Positions 8,015-16,876 of a stretch of 64,000 nt of DNA are shown here, in pieces. The stretch comes from Streptomyces griseorubiginosus. GTDB taxonomy: Bacteria > Actinomycetota > Actinomycetes > Streptomycetales > Streptomycetaceae. Under the pieces are notes generated by a model. It searched no databases. It saw only the letters and a program-made list of their open reading frames with translations, and was not told the DNA's origin. The number at the start of each line of letters is the position of its first letter. Within the stretch, counting starts at the first letter, position 1. The stretch lies in NCBI RefSeq assembly GCF_001514195.1, contig NZ_KQ948745.1, positions 186,001 through 250,000 on the forward strand, read 5' to 3'. The position numbers and the translations under genes are program-made.

Positions 8015-9364
8015 CTATCCCTTCGAGGTGGTGTCGAGCAGGTCGACGTTTCCGTCGAACTGCCACAGCGGGTTCGGGGCGTCCCCGGTCTCGGTCCGCA
8101 CCAGGAAGTAGCCGTTGACTTCCTTCGGACCGTCCCCGTCGGCCACGTACCGGCCGTCCGATCCGACGTCGAGTTGGTAGATCGCGGTCCCGGCGACCGC
8201 GGTCCCGGGCAGGTGCCAGGTCACGACACACCGCCAGTCGTTGCCCGGCCCCTCCTGCGCGGCCTGTCCGTCGCTCTTGGTGCAGGCCGCGGAGGCTCGC
8301 AGTTGGTCCTCGGTGACGGCGGGGCGGTGCAGTTGGCCGGTCTGCATCCGGTAGAGGTGGGCGAACGCGGTGGCGAGGGAGCGCTGGACCTTGGCCTGCC
8401 GGATGCCGTCCGCGGGGACGGCCACGGCGATCACCGCGACGCTGAGCGCCAGCAGACCGGCGAGCGGGAGCAGCCCCGCGGTGAACGCGCGGCGCCCGGC
8501 ACCGTCGTAGGCGAGGTTGGTGAAGTCCCGCCGCAGAAACAGGAGATGAGCCAGCATGGTGGCGAGCGCGGTCCACACCAGGGAGACGGCGATCCCGACC
8601 AGGAGCGGGGCGAGCTGGGCGGGGCCGGTGAACAGGCCGTTCCAGGTGACGTAGGCGTTGCCGGGCAGGGCGAGGCGGACGGCGACGGGCAGGGGCAGCA
8701 TCTGGGCGACCGACATCGCGAGCGCGAGGAGCGGCGGCAGCAGCAGGCCCGTCGGGGAGCGGCCGAGGGCGACCGACCCGAGCAGCCCGATCGCGGCGAG
8801 GGCGAGGGTGGGGGCGAGGGCGGCGGTCCAGGCGAGGAGGACCCGCGCGGCCGCGTCGCCGGGTGCCAGGAGGTGTCCGTCCAGGCCGACCAGCGGCTGG
8901 TCGCCGACCGCGGTGAGCCCGCCGACCGTGCCGGAGACGGCCAGTCCGGCCACCAGCAGCAGGACGACGGTCAGGCTGGCCAGCGCCTTCGCGGCGAAGA
9001 TCCGCCGCGGCGAGCGGACCGCGACCAGCAGGTGCCGCCAGGTGCCGAGCCGGTCCTCGGCGGCGAACACGTCACCGGCGACCACCGAGGTCAGCAGCGG
9101 CAGCGCCCAGGTGCCCGCGAACCCGAGGATCACCAGCGGCCCGGCCCAGCCGGTGGCGTGCATCCAGCGGCCGAAGAGGGTGTCGGAGGGCAGGGTGCTC
9201 TGCTGCGACACCCCGGCGACGAAGAGTCCGGGCGCGATCCAGCAGGCGAGGAGCAGGAGCCGGACGCGCCACTGGGAGAGGAGCTTGCGCAGTTCGAAGC
9301 GGTAGACGCGGGAGACCGGGACCGCGGGGGCGGTGGTGGTCTCCCGGATCGCGGTGGCTGTCAT
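8015..9364 (-). CDS. ABC-2-type permease with an extracytoplasmic C-terminal domain
   Basis: 449-aa membrane subunit. A cytoplasmic N-terminus (E-L-R-K-L-L-S-Q-W-R) is followed by about six or seven hydrophobic helices up to residue ~310. The last ~130 residues are soluble and contain two cysteines (A-A-C-T-K-S and D-W-R-C-V-V-T-W) and a Y-Q-L-D-V-G-S-D-G-R-Y-V-A-D-G-D-G strand pair. This resembles small secreted actinobacterial beta-sheet domains with a disulfide. Ordinary ABC-2 permeases lack such a tail. The start overlaps the ATPase stop by 4 bp. Its partner downstream is the secreted phosphoesterase, so the tail may act outside the membrane with it; that is inference. Confidence 0.8.
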   Translation of the reverse strand: MTATAIRETTTAPAVPVSRVYRFELRKLLSQWRVRLLLLACWIAPGLFVAGVSQQSTLPSDTLFGRWMHATGWAGPLVILGFAGTWALPLLTSVVAGDVFAAEDRLGTWRHLLVAVRSPRRIFAAKALASLTVVLLLVAGLAVSGTVGGLTAVGDQPLVGLDGHLLAPGDAAARVLLAWTAALAPTLALAAIGLLGSVALGRSPTGLLLPPLLALAMSVAQMLPLPVAVRLALPGNAYVTWNGLFTGPAQLAPLLVGIAVSLVWTALATMLAHLLFLRRDFTNLAYDGAGRRAFTAGLLPLAGLLALSVAVIAVAVPADGIRQAKVQRSLATAFAHLYRMQTGQLHRPAVTEDQLRASAACTKSDGQAAQEGPGNDWRCVVTWHLPGTAVAGTAIYQLDVGSDGRYVADGDGPKEVNGYFLVRTETGDAPNPLWQFDGNVDLLDTTSKG

Positions 9365-10305
9365 CCGTCCGCCTCCCGGGACGCGGTGAGCTCCAGGAAG
9401 GCCGCTTCCAACGGCGAGACCACGGGGGCCAGTTCCCGTACGGCGATCCCCGACGTCACGAGCCGCGCGACGAGTTCGTCGAGGGCGGGCACCCGGGCGC
9501 GGACGACGACCAGCCCGGCGTCCTGTCGTACGGCCGCCTCGGCGTCGACGATCCGGACCCCGTCGGTGCCGTCGGCCAGCCGGCGCGCGGCCTCCGGGTC
9601 GGAGGTCCGTAGCCGGTAGTCGAGCGCGCGGCTGTCCGTGGCCAGCTTGCCGAGCGGGCCGGAGAACACGACGCGTCCGGTGGCGAGGAGGGTGACCTCG
9701 GAGCAGAGCGCCTCCAGGTCGTCCATGCGGTGGCTGGAGACCACGACGGCGGTGCCGTCCGCGGCGAGCCGGTCGAGCACGCCGTGCACATGCCGTTTCC
9801 CGGCCGGGTCCAGGCCGTTGGCGGGCTCGTCGAGGACCAGCAGCCGCGGCCGGGTCAGCAGCGCGGCGGCGAGCCCGAGCCGCTGGCGCATGCCGAGGGA
9901 GAAGCCGCGGGCCCGTTCGTCGGCGACGGCGGTGAGTCCGACCTCGTCGAGCACGTCGTCGATGTCCGCGGTACGTTGCCGTCCGCCCCGGAGCCGGGCC
10001 AGTGCGGCGAGGTTCTGCCGGGCGGTGAGCGAGGGGTAGAGACCGGGTCCGTCCACGAAACCGGCGACCGCGTCGGGGGCGGCGAACTCCCGTCCGACCG
10101 GGGCCCCCAGGATCTCCAGGGAGCCGCCGTCGGCGACGGCCAGCCCCAGCAGCAGCCCGAGCAGGGTCGTCTTACCGGCCCCGTTCGGCCCGACCAGACC
10201 GTGGATCTGACCCTGCGTCACGTCCAGGTCGACACCGTCGAGCGCGACGACGTCCCCGAACCCCTTGCTGATCCCACGGGCCCGGACCGCGTGCCGTGTG
10301 TCCAT
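9361..10305 (-). CDS. ABC transporter ATP-binding protein (export type)
   Basis: 314-aa ATPase. Walker A is G-P-N-G-A-G-K-T-T, the signature is F-S-L-G-M-R-Q-R-L, and Walker B is L-L-V-L-D-E-P-A-N-G-L-D-P. The ~100-residue tail after the ATPase core is typical of DrrA/CcmA-type exporters. ATG 10305 (M-D-T-R-H-A-V) is preferred to the upstream in-frame start at 10347 because homology begins there and GAAGAGGGG precedes it. It is the first gene of the three-gene operon with the tailed permease and the phosphoesterase. Confidence 0.85.
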   Translation of the reverse strand: MDTRHAVRARGISKGFGDVVALDGVDLDVTQGQIHGLVGPNGAGKTTLLGLLLGLAVADGGSLEILGAPVGREFAAPDAVAGFVDGPGLYPSLTARQNLAALARLRGGRQRTADIDDVLDEVGLTAVADERARGFSLGMRQRLGLAAALLTRPRLLVLDEPANGLDPAGKRHVHGVLDRLAADGTAVVVSSHRMDDLEALCSEVTLLATGRVVFSGPLGKLATDSRALDYRLRTSDPEAARRLADGTDGVRIVDAEAAVRQDAGLVVVRARVPALDELVARLVTSGIAVRELAPVVSPLEAAFLELTASREADG

Positions 10306-10465
10306 GAGTCCCCTCTTCCGAGTCCTCAGGGACCCTAGGGACGGCACACGACAGCGGCACGGAAGACTGACTGAACGCTCAGGGAACGAACCGTCAAAGC
10401 CTCGGCAAGCAGGCCAACGAACGGCAAACGCCGACCCGCACCGGGCCGGACCCCCAGGGGCCCGC

Positions 10466-11311
10466 CTAACCGGCGTGCAGCATCAGTCCGATCCCCGCGA
10501 CCAGCAGACCCGCCGCGACGATCCTCGGCGCCCCGAACCGCTCCTTGAAGAAGACCGCGCCGATGGCCGCGCCGACGATGATCGAGGACTCGCGCAGGGC
10601 CGCGATCGGGGCGAGTTCCGCTTTCGTCTGGGCCCACAGGACCAGGCCGTACGCGGCCACGGAGAGGGCTGCGCCCAGGAGACCGACGGGGGCGAACGGC
10701 CGCAGAACAGGGACGAACCGACCGCGCCAGCGGGTGAGGGCGTACGCCGGGATCACCACGCCCGGCGCCACCATCAGCCAGGCGGTGTAGCCGAGGGAGG
10801 AGCCGGAGGCGCGCACGCCGAGTCCGTCGACGACGGTGTACACGGCGATGCTGAGCCCGGTCGCCAGCGCGGCGCCGATCGCCGCCCAGTCGGGCCGCCG
10901 CCCGCGCAGCCCCCACAGCGCGACCCCGGTGAGTCCCGCGCAGGACAGGGCGATCCCGGCGGCGGCCCAGCCGTCGGGCACCTCGTGGGCGAACAGGGCG
11001 GCGAGCACCGTGACGACCAGGGGCGCGGTGCCGCGCGCGATCGGATAGGCCTGCCCGAAGTCGCCGAGCCGGAACGACTTCATCAGCAGCGCGTAGTAGG
11101 CGATGTGGACGCCGGAGGAGACGAGCAGATACGGCCAGGACCCGGCCGCCGGGACCGCCGCGAAGGGGATGATCGCGAGCCCGATGAGCATGCCGCCGCC
11201 GGAGATCAGCGTGAACCCGACCAGCTTGTCGGTGATCCGGTGCGCGATGGCGTTCCAGCTGGCGTGCGTGACGGCGGCCAGCAGGACGGCCGCGGTGACG
11301 AGCGGGGTCAC
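10466..11311 (-). CDS. EamA/DMT-family membrane exporter
   Basis: 281-aa protein with about ten hydrophobic helices arranged as two EamA repeats. The second repeat ends in A-L-R-E-S-S-I-I-V-G-A-A-I-G-A-V-F-F-K-E-R-F, the family's characteristic E-R segment. Members export amino acids and other small metabolites; the substrate is unknown. The GTG at 11311 overlaps the stop of the YbaK-type gene (GTGA), so the two are translationally coupled. The longer in-frame extension to 11413 would run into that gene and is rejected. Confidence 0.85.
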   Translation of the reverse strand: MTPLVTAAVLLAAVTHASWNAIAHRITDKLVGFTLISGGGMLIGLAIIPFAAVPAAGSWPYLLVSSGVHIAYYALLMKSFRLGDFGQAYPIARGTAPLVVTVLAALFAHEVPDGWAAAGIALSCAGLTGVALWGLRGRRPDWAAIGAALATGLSIAVYTVVDGLGVRASGSSLGYTAWLMVAPGVVIPAYALTRWRGRFVPVLRPFAPVGLLGAALSVAAYGLVLWAQTKAELAPIAALRESSIIVGAAIGAVFFKERFGAPRIVAAGLLVAGIGLMLHAG

Positions 11312-11802
11312 GAGGTGTGCTCGCGGACGTCCACGAGGGTGGCTCCGGCGTGCGCGACGAGGTCCTTGGGCGCGATGGGGAACACGGCGTGCGGATTGCC
11401 GGCGGCGGCCCACACCAGGTCGTGGTCGAGCAGCGCCCGGTCGGCGAGGACCCGGGTCCGCGTCCGGTGCCCGAACGGCGGCACGCCCCCGATGGCGTAG
11501 CCGGTCGTCTCCCGTACGACGTCCGCCTTGGCCCGGGTGACCTTGTCGGCACCGAGCTCCCGGCGCACCAGCTCGACATCGACGCGCGAGGCCCCGTCCA
11601 TCAGCACGAGCACCGGCACCCCGTCGGCCGCGAAGATCAGCGACTTGCAGATCTGCCCGAGCTCGCAGCCGACCGCCGCGGCGGCCTCGGCGGCGGTCCG
11701 GGTCGCGTCCGGGAAGCGGCGGACCTTCGCGTTCAGCTCGTCGAGCCCCAGCTCCCTCAGGGCCTCGGCGAAACGGGGGTGGGCGGCGTCTGCGGTCGTC
11801 AT
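11308..11802 (-). CDS. YbaK/ProX-type aminoacyl-tRNA deacylase
   Basis: 164-aa single-domain editing protein that hydrolyses mischarged aminoacyl-tRNA in trans. Family features visible: C-K-S-L-I-F near residue 50, the R-R-E-L-G-A-D-K-V segment, and G-G-V-P-P-F-G-H in the substrate pocket (residues ~105-112). The start at M-T-T-A-D-A-A is ATG 11802; an in-frame GTG nine bases earlier is possible. It is coupled by 4 bp to the downstream EamA exporter. Confidence 0.85.
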   Translation of the reverse strand: MTTADAAHPRFAEALRELGLDELNAKVRRFPDATRTAAEAAAAVGCELGQICKSLIFAADGVPVLVLMDGASRVDVELVRRELGADKVTRAKADVVRETTGYAIGGVPPFGHRTRTRVLADRALLDHDLVWAAAGNPHAVFPIAPKDLVAHAGATLVDVREHTS

Positions 11803-11927
11803 GTCCGTCACGCTAGCGGTCGGTGTACGGGCCACGCGACCCTGTTGTCGCACGGCCCGTTCCCGCCCCCCGAAGTGCGGGACCACGACCCGTTCCCGCT
11901 CCCGCTCCCGTCGTGCAGGATGCTGCG

Positions 11928-12557
11928 ATGACCCCGACTCCCGGCATACGCGCCTACGGCCCCCAGGACCGTGCCGCCCTCGACGACATCTGCGTCCGCA
12001 CCGCGCACGCCGGCCAGGACGCGCGCCCCTACTACCGCGACCCCGGTGTCTTCCCGGCGGCCTTCGCGCAGCCGTACGCGCATCTCGAACCGGACCTGGT
12101 CTTCGTGCTGGACGACGGCGAGGGGCGGGCCGTCGGGTACGTCGTGGGGACCGCGGACACGGCCCGGTTCGTGGCGGACTACCGCGCCCAGTGGATTCCG
12201 CTCGTGTCCGACCGCTATCCGAGGCCCGCCGGGCCGCCGCGCACCCCGGACGAGGAGATCGTGGCGCTGCTGCACGACCCGGAGCGGATGCTGGTGCCCG
12301 AAGTCGCCGCCTATCCGGCCCACTTGCACATCGACCTGCTGCCCGAGTGGCAGGGGCGCGGGTACGGGCGGGCGCTGATGGGCAGTCTGCTGGGCGCCCT
12401 CCACGAGAAGGGCGTGCCCGCCGTGCACCTGTGCATGCTCTCCGCCAACACCCCCGCCCGCGCCTTCTACGACCGTCTCGGCTTCCACGAGATAGCCGTA
12501 CCGGATCCCGGACCGGTCACCTATCTGGGCCGGCCCACGGCAGTGGAGAGCTGGTGA
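11928..12557 (+). CDS. GNAT family N-acetyltransferase
   Basis: 209-aa acetyl-CoA-dependent acetyltransferase. The acetyl-CoA motif A is L-P-E-W-Q-G-R-G-Y-G-R-A-L-M-G near residues 140-155, and the C-terminal N-T-P-A-R-A-F-Y-D-R-L-G-F-H-E is motif B. The N-terminal half (I-R-A-Y-G-P-Q-D-R-A-A-L-D-D-I) is like acetyltransferases found near O-GlcNAcase-type domains, but the substrate is unknown. It is convergent with the TetR gene at 12637, and a three-copy repeat fills the gap. Confidence 0.85.
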   Translation: MTPTPGIRAYGPQDRAALDDICVRTAHAGQDARPYYRDPGVFPAAFAQPYAHLEPDLVFVLDDGEGRAVGYVVGTADTARFVADYRAQWIPLVSDRYPRPAGPPRTPDEEIVALLHDPERMLVPEVAAYPAHLHIDLLPEWQGRGYGRALMGSLLGALHEKGVPAVHLCMLSANTPARAFYDRLGFHEIAVPDPGPVTYLGRPTAVESW

Positions 12558-12564
12558 GCGGGTC

Positions 12565-12639
12565 GGTAGGGCGGGTCGATCGTGGAGCCGGTAAGGCGGG
12601 TCGGTCGTGGAGCCGGTGGGGTGGGTCGGTCGCGGGTCA
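12565..12639. repeat. Three 25-bp tandem repeats ending at the TetR stop codon
   Basis: Units 12565-12589, 12590-12614 and 12615-12639 share the frame GGT(A/G)(A/G)GGYGGGTCG(A/G)TCG and are about 75-90% alike. The third copy ends exactly on the TCA that is the stop codon of the TetR gene on the other strand. The array fills nearly the whole space between the two convergent stops. Confidence 0.85.
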
Positions 12640-13242
12640 GTCGCGGGTGACGCCCAGCGCCGGGAGGACCACGGCGTCGATGTACGAGATGAGGTAGGCC
12701 TGGGTCGGCGGCAGCTCGTCGATCATCGTGCGGGCGGCGAACCCGCCGAGCATCATGTGGATCATGAAGCCGATGGCCGGGTTGTCGGCGCGTACTTCGC
12801 CCCGGTCGACGGCCCGTTGCACGATCCGGTGGAACACCGCCATCTCGGGCTCGATGAGGTGCTCTCGGAACGCCTGGAGGAGGTCGGGGTTGCCGTGGAT
12901 GGCCATGGCGAGGCCGCGCATGAGCGCGGAGTTCTGCTCCAGCTGGCAGTCGTCCGAGCGCAGGGTGAGGGCGTGCAGGTCCCCCCGGAGCGACCCGGTG
13001 TCGATCTCCTCGAGAGCCAGGCCGCCGGGCTTGGAGTGCCGCACCGCCTTCGCCACCAGCTCGGCCTTGCCGCCCCACTGCCGGTAGAGCGTGGCCTTGC
13101 TGGACCGGGTGCGCGCAGCGACGGCGTCCATGGTCAGGGTGTCGTACCCGACCTCCCGGAGCAGTTCGAGGACGGCCCCGTAGAGCTCGGCCTCGCGCTC
13201 GGGGGTGATACGGCTGCGACGTGCTGTCGTGACCTCGGTCAT
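12637..13242 (-). CDS. TetR family repressor
   Basis: 201-aa regulator. The N-terminal helix-turn-helix covers residues ~14-60 (T-M-D-A-V-A-A-R-T-R-S-S-K-A-T-L-Y-R-Q-W). The C-terminal ligand domain resembles the AcrR/TetR C11 group (L-M-R-G-L-A-M-A-I-H-G-N-P-D-L-L). ATG 13242 is chosen as the first strong start before the HTH. The upstream divergent region has one perfect and one near-perfect palindrome, likely its operators. The other gene at the locus is the tricorn protease, so it may control that gene or only itself. Confidence 0.88.
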   Translation of the reverse strand: MTEVTTARRSRITPEREAELYGAVLELLREVGYDTLTMDAVAARTRSSKATLYRQWGGKAELVAKAVRHSKPGGLALEEIDTGSLRGDLHALTLRSDDCQLEQNSALMRGLAMAIHGNPDLLQAFREHLIEPEMAVFHRIVQRAVDRGEVRADNPAIGFMIHMMLGGFAARTMIDELPPTQAYLISYIDAVVLPALGVTRD

Positions 13243-13280
13243 GCCACTCACCCTTCCGGCTCCGGACATCGAACGACACT

Positions 13281-13334
13281 GTTTCGTACGACACGAATGT
13301 AGCGCATCCACAAGCGAAACGAAACGGTTTCGTT
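13281..13334. promoter_or_regulatory. Paired palindromes in the TetR / tricorn divergent region
   Basis: AACGAAAC-G-GTTTCGTT at 13318-13334 is a perfect 17-bp palindrome. GTTTCGTACGACAC at 13281-13294 is a 14-bp palindrome with one mismatch pair and shares the GTTTCGT core. Both lie in the 208-bp gap between the TetR start and the tricorn start. The spacing and shared core fit autoregulation by the TetR protein; binding is not shown. Confidence 0.6.
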
Positions 13335-13450
13335 CGTGTGATGGGTCACCTCTCGGTCATCCCTCGGTCACTCACGAGCCACCCCCACACGTCCGTCCGG
13401 GCGATTTTTCACAAGTTGCTCGGGTGCATCCCCCGGAAAAGCATGGGGAG

Positions 13451-16400
13451 GTGAGCTACCTGCGCCTTCCCCACCTGAGCGGCGACCTGCTGTGCTTCGT
13501 CGCCGAGGACGACCTCTGGCTGGCCCCCCTCGACGCCCCGGGCCGCGCCTGGCGGCTGACCGTGGACCGCACCAAGGTCGGCCACCCCCGCTTCTCCCCC
13601 GACGGCACCCGCATCGCGTATACGAGCTGGCGCAGCCTCGTGCCCGAGATCCATCTGGCCGAGGTGGACGGCGGACCGGCCCGGCGGCTCACCTACTGGG
13701 GCTCCTCGGACACCCAGGTGACCGGCTGGACCCCGAACGGCGAGATCCTCGCCGTCGCCTCCCACGGCGAGCCCTTCTCCTACTTCACCTGGGCGTACAA
13801 GGTCCCCACCGACGGCTCGCCCGGCCGCAAACTCCCCTGGGGCCCGGTCTCCGACATCCAGGTCGCCGACCGCAGGACCCTCCTGCTGACCGGCACCCCG
13901 CCGCACGAACCGGCCGCCTGGAAGCGCTACCGGGGCGGCGCCACCGGCCGGCTCTGGCTGCACGGCGAACGCCTGCTGCCGGACCTGAAAGGCCACCTCC
14001 ACTCCCCCATGTTCGTCGGCGACCGGATCGCCTTCCTCTCCGACCACGAGGGCGTCGGCAACCTCTACTCCTGCACGCCCGACGGCTCCGACCTGCGCCG
14101 CCACACCGACCACGACGCCTTCTACGCCCGGCACGCGGCGAGCGACGGCACCCGGGTGGTGTACCAGTGCGGCGGCGACCTGTGGATCGTGGACGACCTC
14201 GCGTCGGCGGAGCCCCGCAGGCTCGACGTACGACTGAGCGGGCCGCGCGCGGGACGCCGTACGTACCAGGTGCCCGCCGCCCAGCACGTGGACGGCATCT
14301 CGGTCGACGAGACGGGCCGGGCCAGCGCGGTCGTCGTCCGCGGCAGCCTGTACTGGCTGACCCACCGGGACGGTCCCGCGCGCACGATCACCGACACACC
14401 GGGGGTACGGGTCCGGCTCCCGGAGATGCTCGGTTCCGTGGGCCAGGTCGCGTACGTGACGGACGCGGAGGGCGAGGACGCCGTCGAGATCGCCTCCCTG
14501 CCCCGGGCGACCGGCGACCGCGCGCCCCGGCGCCTGGCCTCCGGCGGCCTCGGCCGGGTCCTGGAGCTGGTCTCCGACCCCCGGGGTGAACGCCTGGCCA
14601 TCGCCTCGCACGACGGCCGCCTGCTCCTGCTGACCGTGCCTGACAGTGCGGCTGACACCGCGGGCGCGGAGGACTCCGCCGGGGACGTCACCGACCCGAA
14701 CGCCACGGAGGACTCCACCGGGCAGGTCACCGAGCTGATCCGATCCGTCAACGGCCCGGTCCGCGACCTCGCCTTCTCCCCGGACGGCAACTGGCTGACG
14801 TGGTCGCACCCCGGCATCGGCCGCTCCCTGCGCCAGATCAAGATGGCCCGCATCAAGGATCGTCTGATCGTGGACGTCACCAACGGCCGCTTCGAGGACG
14901 AGAACCCGGTCTTCACCAGGGACGGCCGCTACCTGGCCTTCCTCTCCTGGCGCGGCTTCGACCCGGTCTACGACGTCCACACCGGCGACCTGTCCTTCCC
15001 GCTCGGCTGCCGCCCCTACCTGGTCCCGCTGTCCTCCGCGACCCCCTCCCCGTTCGCCCTCAACCCCGAGGGCCGCCCGGCCGCCGGGGGCCTGGACCCG
15101 TTCCCCACCGACGAGGACGGCGACGGGGCCGCCGTGACCGTGGAGACCGAGGGCCTGGAGAGCCGGGTCACCCCCTTCCCGGTCCCCGCCTCCAAGTACT
15201 CGGCGCTGCACCCGGTCGCGGGCGGCGGCCTGGTCTGGCTGCGCTGGCCGATCTCGGGCGCCCTCGGCGAGACCTTCGTCGACCCGGACGACACCTCCGA
15301 GCGCCCCACCCTCGAACACTTCGCCGTCGGCAAGGCGAAGAAGACCGAACTCGTCGACCACCTGGACTGGTTCGCGGTCAGCGGCGACGGCTCCCGGCTG
15401 GTCCTGGTGGACGAGGGCGAGTTGCGCGCGACCCCCGCGACCGAGTCCGGCGACAGCGACTCGACCGTCTGGATCGACCTGCGCCGCATCCTCCACGAGG
15501 TCGACCCGCCCGCGGAGTGGCGACAGTCGTACGAGGAGGCGGGCCGGCTGATCCGGGCCTACTTCTGGGACCCCGGGATGTGCGGCATCGACTGGGACGC
15601 GGTCCTCGACCAGTACCGTCCGCTGCTCGAACGGGTCGCCTCCCCCGACGAGTTCGCCGACCTGCTGCGCGAGGTCCTCGGCGAACTGGGCACCTCCCAC
15701 GCCTACGTCACGCCCGCCCGCCGCAACGAGGGCCCGCCGCACTACCAGCGCCGCCAGGGCCTGCTGGGCGCCAACTTCGAGCTCAGAGAGGGCGGTTGGA
15801 CGGTCCGGCGGATCCTCCCCGGCGACTCCTCGGACTCCAGGGCCCGCTCCCCGCTGGCCGGCACGGGCATCCGCGAGGGCGCGGTCCTCACCCACGTGGA
15901 CGGCCGCCCGGTCGATCCGGTCGCGGGCCCGTACCCCCTCCTCGCGGCGGCGGGCGGTACGACGGTGGAGCTGACCTTCACCCCGGCCGCGGGCGAGGGC
16001 GGCTCCCGCCGGGTCGCGGTGGTCCCCCTCGTCGACGAACGCCCCCTGCGCTACCAGGACTGGGTGGCCAAACGCCGGGCCGTGGTCCGGGAGTTGAGCG
16101 GCGGCCGCTGCGGCTACCTGCACATCCCGGACATGGGCGGCTCGGGCTGGGCCCAGTTCAACCGGGATCTGCGCATGGAGGTCTCCCGCCCCGCCCTGAT
16201 CGTCGACGTCCGCGGCAACGCGGGCGGCCACATCAGCGAACTGGTGGTGGAGAAGCTGACCCGCACCATCCTCGGCTGGGACCTGACGAGGAACGCCCAG
16301 CCGGTGTCGTACGCCTCGAACGCCCCGCGCGGTCCGGTGGTCGCCCTCGCCGACGAGGCGACCTCCTCGGACGGCGACATGATCACGGCCGCCTTCAAAC

Positions 16401-16732
16401 TCCTGAAGCTGGGGCCGGTGGTGGGCCAGCGCACCTGGGGCGGGGTGGTCGGCATGACCGGCCGCCACCAGCTCGGCGACGGCACGGTGATCACGGTCCC
16501 GATGAACGCGGCCTGGTTCGACGCGTACGGCTGGTCCATCGAGAACGAGGGAGTCACCCCGGACCTGGAGATCCAACGCACCCCGCTGGACTGGGCGGAG
16601 GGCAGACACGCCCAACTCGACGACGCGGTGACGCTGGCGCTGACCTTGCTGGACACGAACCCTCCGGCGACACCGCCGGACTACCGGGACGTACCGAACA
16701 GGGCGAGGCCGAAATTGCCGCCGAGATCTTGA
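13451..16732 (+). CDS. Tricorn protease homologue
   Basis: Large cytoplasmic peptidase that trims peptides released by the proteasome. With GTG 13451 the protein is 1093 aa, close to the ~1070 of Thermoplasma tricorn. Residues ~1-300 and ~310-660 are the two beta-propellers, then come the C1 helical domain, a PDZ domain near 790-880 and the C2 catalytic domain. The triad can be placed: His750 in G-T-S-H-A-Y, Ser973 in S-S-D-G-D, and Glu in E-N-E-G-V-T-P-D near 1035. The start is uncertain: GGGGAG abuts the GTG at 13451, and an in-frame GTG at 13424 would add nine residues. Confidence 0.92.
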   Translation: MSYLRLPHLSGDLLCFVAEDDLWLAPLDAPGRAWRLTVDRTKVGHPRFSPDGTRIAYTSWRSLVPEIHLAEVDGGPARRLTYWGSSDTQVTGWTPNGEILAVASHGEPFSYFTWAYKVPTDGSPGRKLPWGPVSDIQVADRRTLLLTGTPPHEPAAWKRYRGGATGRLWLHGERLLPDLKGHLHSPMFVGDRIAFLSDHEGVGNLYSCTPDGSDLRRHTDHDAFYARHAASDGTRVVYQCGGDLWIVDDLASAEPRRLDVRLSGPRAGRRTYQVPAAQHVDGISVDETGRASAVVVRGSLYWLTHRDGPARTITDTPGVRVRLPEMLGSVGQVAYVTDAEGEDAVEIASLPRATGDRAPRRLASGGLGRVLELVSDPRGERLAIASHDGRLLLLTVPDSAADTAGAEDSAGDVTDPNATEDSTGQVTELIRSVNGPVRDLAFSPDGNWLTWSHPGIGRSLRQIKMARIKDRLIVDVTNGRFEDENPVFTRDGRYLAFLSWRGFDPVYDVHTGDLSFPLGCRPYLVPLSSATPSPFALNPEGRPAAGGLDPFPTDEDGDGAAVTVETEGLESRVTPFPVPASKYSALHPVAGGGLVWLRWPISGALGETFVDPDDTSERPTLEHFAVGKAKKTELVDHLDWFAVSGDGSRLVLVDEGELRATPATESGDSDSTVWIDLRRILHEVDPPAEWRQSYEEAGRLIRAYFWDPGMCGIDWDAVLDQYRPLLERVASPDEFADLLREVLGELGTSHAYVTPARRNEGPPHYQRRQGLLGANFELREGGWTVRRILPGDSSDSRARSPLAGTGIREGAVLTHVDGRPVDPVAGPYPLLAAAGGTTVELTFTPAAGEGGSRRVAVVPLVDERPLRYQDWVAKRRAVVRELSGGRCGYLHIPDMGGSGWAQFNRDLRMEVSRPALIVDVRGNAGGHISELVVEKLTRTILGWDLTRNAQPVSYASNAPRGPVVALADEATSSDGDMITAAFKLLKLGPVVGQRTWGGVVGMTGRHQLGDGTVITVPMNAAWFDAYGWSIENEGVTPDLEIQRTPLDWAEGRHAQLDDAVTLALTLLDTNPPATPPDYRDVPNRARPKLPPRS

Positions 16733-16763
16733 GACGGGGCGCGGGGCGGCTTTTTGCTTTTAA

Positions 16764-16792
16764 GGGGCGCGGGGAACTGCGCGAGAAGCCCC
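16764..16792. repeat. Streptomyces intergenic palindromic (REP-like) element
   Basis: The bases from 16764 begin GGGGCGCGGGGAACTGCGCG and close with GCCCC at 16788-16792, giving nested stems (GGGGC/GCCCC around CGCG/CGCG). I recognise GGGGCGCGGGGAACTGCGCGA as a very common intergenic element of Streptomyces genomes. It lies between convergent genes, as usual. Confidence 0.6.
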
Positions 16793-16819
16793 ACCGAGCC
16801 GCACCCGACAACGCACCCC

Positions 16820-16859
16820 AAAAAAACGCAGGGTGCCCTCCAACAACCAGAGGGCACCC
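16820..16859 (-). terminator. Intrinsic terminator of the small hydrophilic protein gene
   Basis: A perfect 10-bp stem (GGGTGCCCTC at 16831-16840 with GAGGGCACCC at 16850-16859) is followed on the minus strand by TGCG and seven T (A-run at 16820-16826). It terminates the gene at 16877-17071. Confidence 0.85.
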
Positions 16860-16876
16860 CACACTTCAAGCCGCAA

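Noticed and set aside
5239..8118. A 959-codon open frame on the plus strand opposite the phosphoesterase gene
   Set aside because: It is the mirror of a real gene in G/C-rich DNA: Val/Gly/Arg-rich with no domain. The minus frame has signal peptide, propeller and catalytic motifs.
13409..16615. A 1068-codon minus-strand frame opposite the tricorn gene
   Set aside because: Antisense to a clear tricorn protease with its catalytic triad. The composition (Val, Gly, Arg, Asp) is typical of shadow frames.
16733..16876. Insertion sequence remnant suggested by the GGGGCGCGGGG palindrome
   Set aside because: The element is a short intergenic palindrome common in Streptomyces, without transposase sequence or target-site duplication.
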